Shown here: positions 1 through 5,974 of the stretch, one piece after another
Position numbering within the stretch: the first letter of the stretch is position 1
Layout of the letters: each line of letters starts with the position of its first letter
Assembly: GCA_046340555.1 (NCBI GenBank)
Contig: JBKDSL010000188.1
Location: 1-6,308, forward strand
DNA length: 6,308 nt
Direction of reading: 5' to 3'
Origin: JALRAP01 sp046340555
Lineage (GTDB): Bacteria > Bacteroidota > Bacteroidia > AKYH767-A > OLB10
The notes under the pieces: generated by a model
Seen by the model: the letters and a program-made list of their open reading frames with translations, nothing else
What the model was told of the DNA's origin: nothing
Databases searched by the model: none
Translations under genes and position numbers: made by a program

Positions 1-1017
1 GGCAGAGACATTCTTATGGAATAGTACTGAGGCGTTGGTTCCTTCGTGTTTGATAGTTGAAAGCGTGCCAGGGTCCTTGTACCTGATTTTCGTGACGGTT
101 TCGATGTCGGAAGGTATGGTTTCGTATTTGATGGTATTCACGTTACGTACTCCCATTTTGCTTTTCTCGAGATCTTCAAATCTGCCCAACACAACAGTGT
201 TGGAGTCGGGTATGATTTTTACTACGTACATGGGTTCCCCAAACGCCACTTCCAACCCTTTGCGTTGGCCGATGGTGTAAAATGGATAACCTTTGTGCTT
301 GCCTAAAGGTTTTCCTTCCATCGACACAAAGTCGCCTCCGTCTACTTTTTCGGCTAAGCCCGGAACACGATGTTTTAGAAATGAACGATAGTCGTTATCA
401 GGCACAAAGCAAATCTCATAGCTTTCGCTTTTGTTTGCCAAGTCTTTGAAACCCCAATCGGAAGCCATTTGCCTTATTTCTGACTTCTGAAATCCTCCAA
501 CGGGGAAAAGAGTTTTTGAAAGCAACTCTTGTCTGAGCCCCCACAAAACATAGCTTTGGTCTTTATTGTGGTCTAGCCCTTTTGACACTACGAAACGACC
601 GTTTTCCTCTCTCATTTTGGCATAGTGCCCTGTTGCGATATACTCGCAGTCGAGAAGTTCGGCCCTTTTGTATAGGGCTTCCCATTTTATATGCGTATTG
701 CACATAACACACGGGTTCGGGGTTCTGCCGGAGATGTATTCATCTACAAAATTGTCGATTACCGATTCTCCAAACTCAGCACGAATGTCCAAAATGTAAT
801 GGTGGAATCCTCTGTTGACGGCAATTTCACGAGCATCGTTGATGGAGTCCAAACTGCAGCATCCGGTTTCTTTCTTCCCTGCTCCAGAAGAGGTATAGTC
901 CCAAGTTTTCATGGTTATGCCAACCACTTCCCAACCTTCGTCGTGAAGCATCATGGCTGCGACTGAACTGTCGATTCCGCCACTCATGGCAACCAATATT
1001 TTTCCGTTCTTGCTCAC
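1..1017 (-). CDS. mnmA: tRNA-specific 2-thiouridylase MnmA (3' end cut off by window edge)
   Basis: MnmA uses ATP to adenylate U34 of tRNA-Glu, tRNA-Gln and tRNA-Lys, then inserts sulfur received as a persulfide, giving the 2-thiouridine of mnm5s2U; it acts in the cytoplasm. My minus-strand translation gives 339 codons before the window edge; family members are about 360-400 residues, so only the extreme C-terminus is missing. Visible landmarks: the PP-loop SGGIDSSV at residues 12-19; the NPCVMCN motif with the first catalytic Cys at 103; GHYA at 130-133; KDQSYVLW at 152-159; YEICFV with the second catalytic Cys at 203; and TIGQRKGL further on. Both redox cysteines are present, so the enzyme should be active. 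The start is GTG at 1017: the frame holds a stop ten codons upstream, no ATG lies between, and the PP-loop then sits at the usual distance from the N-terminus. It lies 64 bp downstream of the MORN-repeat gene on the same strand and may be co-transcribed with it. Identification is very secure. Confidence 0.97.
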   Translation of the reverse strand, partial: MSKNGKILVAMSGGIDSSVAAMMLHDEGWEVVGITMKTWDYTSSGAGKKETGCCSLDSINDAREIAVNRGFHHYILDIRAEFGESVIDNFVDEYISGRTPNPCVMCNTHIKWEALYKRAELLDCEYIATGHYAKMREENGRFVVSKGLDHNKDQSYVLWGLRQELLSKTLFPVGGFQKSEIRQMASDWGFKDLANKSESYEICFVPDNDYRSFLKHRVPGLAEKVDGGDFVSMEGKPLGKHKGYPFYTIGQRKGLEVAFGEPMYVVKIIPDSNTVVLGRFEDLEKSKMGVRNVNTIKYETIPSDIETVTKIRYKDPGTLSTIKHEGTNASVLFHKNVSA

Positions 1018-1081
1018 TTTAAACCAAATGGGTAAACCACGAATTTAGTCAATCTTGAAGGTGAAAAGGTGCTTGGCGACA

Positions 1082-1807
1082 CTAATTTTTGGGCATTTGT
1101 CTGACTCCTTTGATGTAAGTATGTACAGAGTCTAAATTTCCGTTTTCGGCATTGTATTTCCAAAGTCCTTGCATAAGCCCCTTTGAGTAACCTCCACTAA
1201 TGTAGGGCTTGCCATTGGGGTGGTTTATTGAGTAAGGGCCTTCCAATGAACCATTCCTGAATACGCTTTTGGTTTTGATGGTTCCATTCGAAAAGTAGTA
1301 GGTTGATATACCATTTTTAACCCCATCCATCCAATTGGTCTCCTCTGATAATTTACCGTTGGAGTAATAGACTGTCCAAGCGCCATGTGGCTTGCCTGAT
1401 TTGTAATTCTCGATGGCAGTTAAGGAGTCTAGCTCACTGTAAAACTTCCAGGTGCTGTCTTTCTTTTGGTCGATGTACTTACCCACCGCTTTTTTCTTGC
1501 CATTGGGCCAAAACATTGTCATGTATGAGGTTTTGCCGTCCTTTTGGTGCAGCATTTCGCTTTGTTTTTCCCCCGACCTATAAAAGGTTGTTGTTGTGCC
1601 TGAAGCTTTGCCGTCCTTGTAAAAAGTGCTGGAAAATAATTGATCGTTTTCATAATACTTTTTCCAAACACCTTGTTTCAAGCCCTTCGCATCTGTACGG
1701 TTTATTGTATCACCCTTGAATACTTTAAATGTTTGAGAGTGTCCAGTAATCGGTTGGATAAAAAGGATTGCAACAAAAAGGAATGGATATAGTTGTGCGA
1801 TTTTCAT
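1082..1807 (-). CDS. Exported MORN-variant repeat protein (YwqK-like)
   Basis: The 241-residue product begins with a signal peptide (MKIAQ, hydrophobic stretch about residues 6-20, likely cleavage near GHSQ at 22-25) with no lipobox Cys, so it should be periplasmic or secreted. The rest is about eight units of roughly 24 residues of the form W/F-x-x-Y-x-x-NG-K followed by x-Y-x-x-G-x-x-x-G, with unit-opening aromatics near residues 48, 75, 99, 120, 144, 170, 192 and 216. This is the MORN_2 pattern that databases often name 'YwqK family antitoxin' after a Bacillus gene. The stretch DTINRTDAKGLKQG (33-46) just after the signal peptide is typical of the Bacteroidota exported versions. There is no toxin gene beside it, so the antitoxin label should not be read as function; a beta-hairpin scaffold for surface or protein binding is more plausible. 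ATG at 1807 gives the signal peptide directly. It precedes mnmA by 64 bp on the same strand. Its molecular role is unknown. Confidence 0.85.
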   Translation of the reverse strand: MKIAQLYPFLFVAILFIQPITGHSQTFKVFKGDTINRTDAKGLKQGVWKKYYENDQLFSSTFYKDGKASGTTTTFYRSGEKQSEMLHQKDGKTSYMTMFWPNGKKKAVGKYIDQKKDSTWKFYSELDSLTAIENYKSGKPHGAWTVYYSNGKLSEETNWMDGVKNGISTYYFSNGTIKTKSVFRNGSLEGPYSINHPNGKPYISGGYSKGLMQGLWKYNAENGNLDSVHTYIKGVRQMPKN

Positions 1808-1812
1808 GCCTT

Positions 1813-1841
1813 CAAATTTAGTTTATTAGTCATGTAGACAA
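1813..1841 (-). promoter_or_regulatory. Candidate Bacteroidota-type promoter for the MORN gene and mnmA
   Basis: Read on the minus strand, TAAATTTG (1820 to 1813) matches the Bacteroidota -7 consensus TAnnTTTG exactly. A TTG (1841 to 1839), the core of the -33 element, lies 18 bp upstream, slightly tighter than the usual 19-21. The -7 element ends only 5 bp before the ATG at 1807, so a transcript started here would have almost no leader. The match is direct; use in the cell is inferred. Confidence 0.5.
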
Positions 1842-1902
1842 CGAAAATTGGTGAGCAGTATTACAGAACGAACTTTATCAAACCTCCCAAATGAACTGAT
1901 AA

Positions 1903-2079
1903 TTTGCGCAACAATTGGACCGGACTTTACGTTGAAGGACTATAAAATGTGCCTTTGAAATAGTAGCAATCAGATAATCAATCCATTATAAAAAACGCAA
2001 ACAATAATTTATTGGACAAAACGAAGATAGCTATAATCCAATAGGGTGATTGACATACATTTGCGATTGGACTATAAAA
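1903..2079. repeat. Cluster of short repeated motifs in the divergent intergenic region
   Basis: The heptamer ATTGGAC occurs three times on the plus strand: 1914-1920, 2011-2017 and 2066-2072. TTTGCG precedes two of them (1903-1908 and 2060-2065), and GGACTATAAAA occurs twice (1937-1947 and 2069-2079). The middle copy is also one arm of a perfect 7-bp inverted repeat, TATTGGA at 2010-2016 with TCCAATA at 2037-2043. The gene-free stretch 1808-2096 (289 bp) is otherwise AT-rich, with no RNA gene or plausible small ORF that I can see. The repeats could be regulator sites or the remains of a duplicated promoter region. Confidence 0.5.
2050..2078 (+). promoter_or_regulatory. Candidate promoter(s) for the 104-aa exported protein
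   Basis: Two readings overlap. TACATTTG at 2056-2063 matches the Bacteroidota -7 consensus TAnnTTTG exactly, although no TTG is found at the -33 position. TTGACA at 2050-2055 and TATAAA at 2073-2078 lie 17 bp apart, which is nearly a textbook enterobacterial sigma-70 promoter. The first would give a leader of about 30 nt, the second about 12 nt. The motifs are seen directly; which one is used is not known. In this phylum the TAnnTTTG reading is favoured. Confidence 0.5.
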
Positions 2080-2096
2080 ACCTTACACCTAACTTA

Positions 2097-2411
2097 ATGA
2101 AAAACAACAAGTTTCTAGTATCGGCAATGGTCGCTTCCTGCTGTTTCCTTGCCGTTCCCGCTTTCTCTCAAACAGATGAAAGTACGCAGTCCGCTTCTGG
2201 CGATGCTACCGAGCAACCTGCAACAACAGAAAATTCAGATCCTAACGCTGTTTATAACGAGCGTGTAACAATTGACGAGAGTTCTTCCGAAACCACTCCT
2301 GCCGCTTCTGAATCTAGCTCCGCCAGTGTTCAGTCTGATCGTAAAGAGCGTGTTCGCATTTACTCCGGAAAGCATGATGGTAACAATGTGATTTACGATC
2401 CGAAGAATTAA
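2097..2411 (+). CDS. Small exported low-complexity protein, unknown function
   Basis: I do not recognise this protein. From ATG at 2097 it is 104 residues: a clear signal peptide (MKNNKF, hydrophobic core to AVPAFSQ, cleavage likely around residue 23-25), then a long acidic stretch rich in Ser, Thr, Glu and Ala that should be disordered, then a more ordered basic C-terminus (RKERVRIYSGKHDGNNVIYD). Two short echoes, NERVTI in the middle and KERVRI near the end, suggest a degenerate internal repeat around the disordered linker. An in-frame GTG at 2046 would add 17 residues, but it lies inside the promoter-like sequence and would bury the signal peptide, so ATG at 2097 is chosen. The gene appears monocistronic, with its own promoter-like element and a strong terminator 18 bp after the stop. 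It is probably periplasmic, or surface-associated by an unseen route; there is no lipobox. Confidence 0.75.
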   Translation: MKNNKFLVSAMVASCCFLAVPAFSQTDESTQSASGDATEQPATTENSDPNAVYNERVTIDESSSETTPAASESSSASVQSDRKERVRIYSGKHDGNNVIYDPKN

Positions 2412-2428
2412 TCGAGTTATTTAACATC

Positions 2429-2468
2429 TTAAACAAGAGGCCGGATTTATCCGGCCTTTCTTGTTTAA
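2429..2468 (+). terminator. Intrinsic terminator after the 104-aa protein gene
   Basis: An inner stem GGCCGGAT/ATCCGGCC (2439-2446 with 2449-2456, in practice 7 bp with a TTTA loop) sits inside an outer perfect 10-bp stem TTAAACAAGA/TCTTGTTTAA (2429-2438 with 2459-2468). Only a TT bulge at 2457-2458 separates the two. The T-rich run after the GC stem completes a rho-independent terminator. It insulates this gene from the peptidase gene starting at 2522. Confidence 0.85.
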
Positions 2469-2521
2469 TTAACTCGCTGTAATTTGTATAATCTACTTAT
2501 AATTGCTGAAAATTTTACTAG

Positions 2522-3742
2522 ATGAATTTCAAATATTGCCTTGGAATATTGTTCATGATTCCTTTTGCAGCCGCTGCCCAAAATGTTCGCGACAAGGCCA
2601 ATTTCATTGAAGCTGAAAATAAATTCTATCAGCAGATTGAACAAAGCACGGAAATGTTCAGGAAGGGCCAAGCGGCTCCAAGTAAAAAAACTCTTAAAAT
2701 GGATTTCTCCTCTCGAGATATACCAAAGTCCTTAGGCGAATTCAAAACCGTATGGTCTAGTCAACCCGTTTCGCAAGGTTCCACCAATACCTGTTGGAGC
2801 TTTTCCACCACTTCATTCTACGAGTCGGAAGTGAAAAGGATTTCAGGATTGGACGTGCGATTGTCGGAACAATACATAGTATACCATGAAACCATTCACA
2901 AGGCTCGACAGTTCGTAAGGACCCGAGGTGCTTCATTGTTTGATGAAGGGTCGGAAACGAATGCCGTTGCCCGTATGGCTAAAATGTATGGAATGGCTCC
3001 ATTGGAGGCCTATTCAGGACTTCGTCCAGGTCAGCAGTTCCTGGATCATACCGCCATGTTCGCTGAAATGAAAAAATATCTCTCATCAGTCAAAGAGTCG
3101 GCTGCATGGGATGAGCAGTTGGTGGAGTCTACCATCCGATCCATATTGGACCATTACATGGGGCCTGTTCCCACAACAATCGATCATAAAGGCAAAAAGA
3201 TTTCTCCGCAGCAATACATGAAAGATGTTTTGAAGCTCGATCCAGACAACTATGTTGATTTCATGTCGTTGATGGAGAAGCCGTATTGGAAACAGGCTGA
3301 ATACGATGTGCCTGATAATTGGTGGAATTCCGATGTTTATTATAACGTTCCTTTGGATGTATTCATGTCTATAATTGATAGTTCCGTAAGAAAGGGTTAC
3401 AGTATAGCCATCGGAGGCGATGTGTCGGAGACCGGTATTTATGGCACCGTAGGGGTGGCCGTTGTTCCCACATATGATATCCCTTCAGCATATATCGATG
3501 AAAGCGCCCGTCAAATGCGTTTCTCAAACGGATCAACCACCGACGACCATGCGGTTCATTTGGTTGGTTGGACTGAAAGAAAAGACGGCACTTGGTATTT
3601 GATTAAAGACTCAGGCAGCGGTGCTCATAACAATCCTTATGCCAAGGGTTATTATTTTTACCACAGCGATTACGTGAAGTTAAAGATGATGTCATTTACC
3701 ATTCACAAGGATGCGGTTAATGACATATTGAATAAGTTTTGA
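2522..3742 (+). CDS. Secreted papain-like cysteine peptidase (C1 family, C1B/bleomycin-hydrolase-like)
   Basis: The 406-residue product has a signal peptide (hydrophobic to about residue 19, cleavage near AAAAQ) and a papain-fold peptidase domain. SQGSTNTCWSF places the oxyanion-hole Gln at 85 and the nucleophile Cys at 91, six residues apart as in papain. DDHAVHLVGW gives the catalytic His at 343. The third triad position, normally the Asn of a KNSWG-type motif, reads IKDSGSG here, with Asp at 363. The roughly 250 residues between Cys and His are longer than in papain and fit the bleomycin hydrolase/PepC branch (C1B), but PepC is cytoplasmic and this one is exported. The C-terminal region YYFYHSDYVKLKMMSFTIHKDAV resembles Bacteroidota C1 peptidases. 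No T9SS sorting domain is present, so it may stay in the periplasm. ATG at 2522 follows an in-frame TAG directly, so the start is fixed. It is first in a tight three-gene cluster. Family assignment is secure; activity with Asp at 363 is likely but not certain. Confidence 0.9.
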   Translation: MNFKYCLGILFMIPFAAAAQNVRDKANFIEAENKFYQQIEQSTEMFRKGQAAPSKKTLKMDFSSRDIPKSLGEFKTVWSSQPVSQGSTNTCWSFSTTSFYESEVKRISGLDVRLSEQYIVYHETIHKARQFVRTRGASLFDEGSETNAVARMAKMYGMAPLEAYSGLRPGQQFLDHTAMFAEMKKYLSSVKESAAWDEQLVESTIRSILDHYMGPVPTTIDHKGKKISPQQYMKDVLKLDPDNYVDFMSLMEKPYWKQAEYDVPDNWWNSDVYYNVPLDVFMSIIDSSVRKGYSIAIGGDVSETGIYGTVGVAVVPTYDIPSAYIDESARQMRFSNGSTTDDHAVHLVGWTERKDGTWYLIKDSGSGAHNNPYAKGYYFYHSDYVKLKMMSFTIHKDAVNDILNKF

Positions 3743-3768
3743 GCCAATAACAACCTAAAAATATCAAG

Positions 3769-4170
3769 ATGAAAAAAAACTTAATCCTGTTCACCGTTTT
3801 GTTTTTCGGACTTGGTTTGTCCAATATTATTTCTGGTCCTCCTGCAACTTGTAAGCCTGTATTGGACGGCCAAGTGGTGGAAGTTCTGACATTCGAGGCG
3901 CTCACGAAATGGTGTGAGTCAACTCCATTGATTGTACAGTGTGATGACGGAAAACGTTATGCTTTACAGACTTTCCAAGTAAGTTTTTTCACGCTAAAGC
4001 CTTTGGTGAATCGTGAGTTTGGAGTAGGCGAGGGAGGTATTCCAATTCGTGCTCGTGAGGCTGTTGCCAAAGGGATGACCGGCGATGCATTGATATTGAA
4101 GGATGTTAAAGCAGCTGACGATAAAGGAAATACCATATCCATTCCTACATTGTCCTTCAAGATAAAGTAG
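3769..4170 (+). CDS. Small exported protein resembling the GldM C-terminal domain
   Basis: The 133-residue product has a signal peptide (MKKN, hydrophobic to about residue 20) followed by a domain of about 110 residues that looks beta-rich. Its second half, about 65-133, recalls the C-terminal domain of the gliding/T9SS motor protein GldM: a strand pair near LQTFQVSFF, then REAVAKGMTGDALILKDVKA, then DDKGNTISIPTLSFKIK. The ending 'GD-x-x-x-x-x-D-V-K-A ... G ... I-P-x-x-S-F-x-I-K' is the clearest part. The resemblance is from memory of the family, not an alignment. The remainder of GldM (transmembrane helix, long helical region) is absent, so this is not a motor subunit. Three cysteines (28, 49, 58) could form a disulfide after export. 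It begins 26 bp after the peptidase stop and ends 3 bp before the glycosylase start, so it is almost surely co-transcribed with them. It may bind the peptidase or an envelope partner; function is unknown. Confidence 0.6.
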   Translation: MKKNLILFTVLFFGLGLSNIISGPPATCKPVLDGQVVEVLTFEALTKWCESTPLIVQCDDGKRYALQTFQVSFFTLKPLVNREFGVGEGGIPIRAREAVAKGMTGDALILKDVKAADDKGNTISIPTLSFKIK

Positions 4171-4173
4171 TAA

Positions 4174-4839
4174 TTGAAGACTTCCAAGGCCTTTTACAGG
4201 TTTTTGACTTCGCTTGACCCTGATTTAGGTTTAGCTAAAGGCTATTCGGTCATTTACCCGTATTCCGACCCTGGTGTCAAAAGGGTTTTGCGAGTTTTTT
4301 GCGATACTTTTTATTCGGATGACGTTGATAGGATATTGATGTTGGGTATCAATCCTGGCCGATTCGGTGCTGGGATAACAGGAATCCCCTTCACTGATCC
4401 GTATTCCTTGGAAATGGATTGTGGTGTTTCAAATGATTTTGAAAAAAGGAGAGAGCTCTCTAGCTCCTTCATTTACGAGATGATTAATGCATTCGGAGGG
4501 CCTAAGTTATTTTATAAGCGTGTTTTGTTGAGTTCGGTTTGCCCCCTTGGTTTTTTGCAAGGCACCAAGAACTTCAATTACTATGATTCACCCAAGTTGA
4601 TTGATAAAACGAGTGAACTCATTAAAAATTCCATGAAACAACATGTGAAAATGCATGTTAGGAGAGATAAGGTAATTATTCTAGGAAAAAAGAATGCTTC
4701 ATTTTTTTGGGGCATGGATTCGTTTTCTAAGCTATTCAATGAGGTTATCGTTTTAGACCACCCCCGTTTTGTCATGCAGTACCGCTCCAAACTAAAATCA
4801 GATTATTTGAAAGAGTACATTCAGGTAATTTCATCCTAA
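4174..4839 (+). CDS. SMUG2-type uracil-DNA glycosylase family protein
   Basis: Glycosylases of the SMUG branch of the uracil-DNA glycosylase superfamily remove uracil or oxidised pyrimidines from DNA as the first step of base excision repair. This 221-residue protein shows the family's first active-site motif as LGINPGRFGAGITGIPFTDP (residues 57-76), with Asn at 60 matching the catalytic Asn of SMUG-type GMNPGP motifs. SSVCPLGF (120-127) follows, and DHPRFVMQYR (195-204) is the His-containing second motif typical of SMUG2-like proteins. There is no signal peptide, so it is cytoplasmic, unlike its two upstream neighbours. The start is TTG at 4174: an in-frame TAA precedes it directly and the next in-frame ATG is at codon 56, inside the first conserved block, so a later start would destroy the fold. 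The gap to the upstream stop is 3 nt, which argues for translational coupling. Length is near that expected for the family. The lesion specificity cannot be read from the sequence. Confidence 0.88.
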   Translation: MKTSKAFYRFLTSLDPDLGLAKGYSVIYPYSDPGVKRVLRVFCDTFYSDDVDRILMLGINPGRFGAGITGIPFTDPYSLEMDCGVSNDFEKRRELSSSFIYEMINAFGGPKLFYKRVLLSSVCPLGFLQGTKNFNYYDSPKLIDKTSELIKNSMKQHVKMHVRRDKVIILGKKNASFFWGMDSFSKLFNEVIVLDHPRFVMQYRSKLKSDYLKEYIQVISS

Positions 4840-4875
4840 TGGTTCATGGATTTAAAAATTATTGATATTATTGAT

Positions 4876-4883
4876 TAAATTTG
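4876..4883 (+). promoter_or_regulatory. Candidate -7 element of the T9SS cargo gene promoter
   Basis: TAAATTTG is an exact match to the Bacteroidota -7 consensus TAnnTTTG, identical to the element before the MORN gene. No good TTG lies 19-21 bp upstream (only an AT-rich TTTAAA near 4851), so the -33 part is weak. A transcript from here would carry a leader of about 50 nt. Confidence 0.45.
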
Positions 4884-4893
4884 CAATAAATAA

Positions 4894-4920
4894 CATAACT
4901 AACATAACTAACTTAACTAA
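4894..4920 (+). repeat. Triplicated 9-bp tandem repeat in the 5' leader
   Basis: CATAACTAA occurs at 4894-4902 and 4903-4911, followed by CTTAACTAA at 4912-4920 with one substitution. The repeat lies between the -7 element and the ATG at 4938, so it would be transcribed as an unstructured, G-free leader. Role unknown. Confidence 0.8.
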
Positions 4921-4937
4921 CTATAAATCAATTAAAA

Positions 4938-5921
4938 ATGAAGAAAAAACTACTTCTTTCCATTTGTGCTTTGTCATTGGCCGGTGTTGTAAATGCCCAA
5001 AATGACACACTTGTTTATGAGAATTTTGATGTCGACAACACCGCAAGTTACCTTCCAATCAACAGCGGCAACGACCAAACATGGGTTAACCTTGATGCGG
5101 ATGGAATTCCTGACTTCAACGGACGTCCCCAAGAGTGGTTTTGGGCTGAGGGTGGTTTCGCTGATGTGGACTCTTCTGACGGTTGTTTGTACAGTTCTTC
5201 TTGGCTGCAAGGATTTGCACCAGGGAACCGTAATTGGCTTATGTTGCCTCCAATCACAGTTGTGGATGCAAATGCCCAATTGAGTTGGAAATCTGCACCT
5301 CGCCAAACTCCAAGTTATGTGGATGGTTATTCGGTTTTGATTTCTACTACTGATAACAATGAATCCAGTTTCACTGACGTGGCTTTCCAAGCTGGTCAAT
5401 ACCTTACTGGTCAAGGTCCATTATTCAGCGCATACACTTTCTCCACTGGCTTCGTGCATGGTGAAGATGGAACTTATATTCAACCTGACCCAACTGCCAC
5501 TGATGCTAGCTTTGGAGAACAGCGTCCATTCACCTACAGCCTTGCCCAATATCAAGGACAAACCATCTACATTGCCTTCCTTCACGATGCGGATGATGAC
5601 AACCTGATTTCATTGGATGACATTTTGGTTACCGGAACTTTTGCAAGTTTGAGCGAAAATGCCGCTGACGTGGCTCTGAGCGTTTTCCCAAATCCTGCTG
5701 TAGAGAAAATCGAGCTGAGCTATATCCTCGAGAAAACAGGTCAGGTTTATGCCGAAATCTATGACGCCAAGGGCGCTAAGGTTATGGACATCAGTCGTGG
5801 TTTCCAAATTGCAGGAAATCAGAAGCTTTCAATCAATGTGGCTTCCTTGCAGGCTGGCATTTATAACGTGGTGCTTAATGCCGCTGGTAAAAGCGTTTCA
5901 GCTAAATTCGTTAAGCAGTAA
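4938..5921 (+). CDS. T9SS cargo protein with choice-of-anchor J-like domain
   Basis: The 327-residue product has three parts. A signal peptide (MKKK, hydrophobic to about residue 18, cleavage near VNAQ) exports it through Sec. Residues 25-235 look like a beta-sandwich of the choice-of-anchor J/cleaved-adhesin (MAM-like) type: YENFD near the start, NRNWLMLPPI in the middle, and YIAFLHDADDDNLISLDDILVTG at the end. Residues about 248-327 are a type A T9SS C-terminal sorting domain: VFPNPAVEKIEL at 249-260, a central YAEIYDAKGAKVM, then LQAGIYNVVLNAAG and the closing SAKFVKQ. Such proteins cross the outer membrane through the type IX system, and the sorting domain is removed as they are attached to the surface or released. 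No catalytic domain is visible, so an adhesive or carbohydrate/protein-binding role is inferred. The gene appears monocistronic, with its own leader and a terminator after it. The family call is secure; the ligand is unknown. Confidence 0.9.
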   Translation: MKKKLLLSICALSLAGVVNAQNDTLVYENFDVDNTASYLPINSGNDQTWVNLDADGIPDFNGRPQEWFWAEGGFADVDSSDGCLYSSSWLQGFAPGNRNWLMLPPITVVDANAQLSWKSAPRQTPSYVDGYSVLISTTDNNESSFTDVAFQAGQYLTGQGPLFSAYTFSTGFVHGEDGTYIQPDPTATDASFGEQRPFTYSLAQYQGQTIYIAFLHDADDDNLISLDDILVTGTFASLSENAADVALSVFPNPAVEKIELSYILEKTGQVYAEIYDAKGAKVMDISRGFQIAGNQKLSINVASLQAGIYNVVLNAAGKSVSAKFVKQ

Positions 5922-5941
5922 TAGGAATTCGAAAGTCTATC

Positions 5942-5974
5942 AAAACGGGCATCCCATTTCGGGGTGCCCGTTTT
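5942..5974. terminator. Shared bidirectional terminator between convergent genes
   Basis: A stem of 14 bp (5942-5955 with 5961-5974, including one T-G wobble) closes a 5-nt ATTTC loop. The core is ACGGGCA/TGCCCGT, flanked by AAAA on the left and a run of six T on the right, so it works as an intrinsic terminator for the plus-strand gene ending at 5921. Read on the minus strand it is followed by TTTT, so it can also stop transcription of the TPR gene. Confidence 0.88.

Noticed and set aside
691..966. Plus-strand open frame opposite mnmA
   Set aside because: It is antisense to the conserved PP-loop and Cys103 region of MnmA, which fully explains the sequence.
1387..1719. Plus-strand open frame opposite the MORN-repeat gene
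   Set aside because: Its Cys/Leu/Arg-rich translation is what the reverse of the repeat codons would give; there is no start context or domain.
1082..1807. A toxin-antitoxin system suggested by the YwqK 'antitoxin' family name
   Set aside because: There is no toxin gene alongside, the protein has a signal peptide, and the neighbour is the housekeeping gene mnmA.
2046..2096. GTG at 2046 as the start of the small exported protein
   Set aside because: It would add 17 polar residues before a classic signal peptide and overlaps the promoter-like motifs; ATG at 2097 fits better.
3769..4170. Chagasin-type (I42) cysteine protease inhibitor, suggested by the peptidase neighbour and a GEGG sequence
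   Set aside because: The NPTTG-like loop and the RPW/RPF loop of that family are absent; GEGG alone is not enough.
4840..4893. A terminator after the glycosylase gene
   Set aside because: The region is AT-rich with short direct echoes (ATTGAT), but no GC stem followed by a T-run is visible.
4974..5414. A 146-codon minus-strand open frame inside the T9SS cargo gene
   Set aside because: It lies wholly antisense to a well-identified protein and its translation shows no domain, signal peptide or normal composition.
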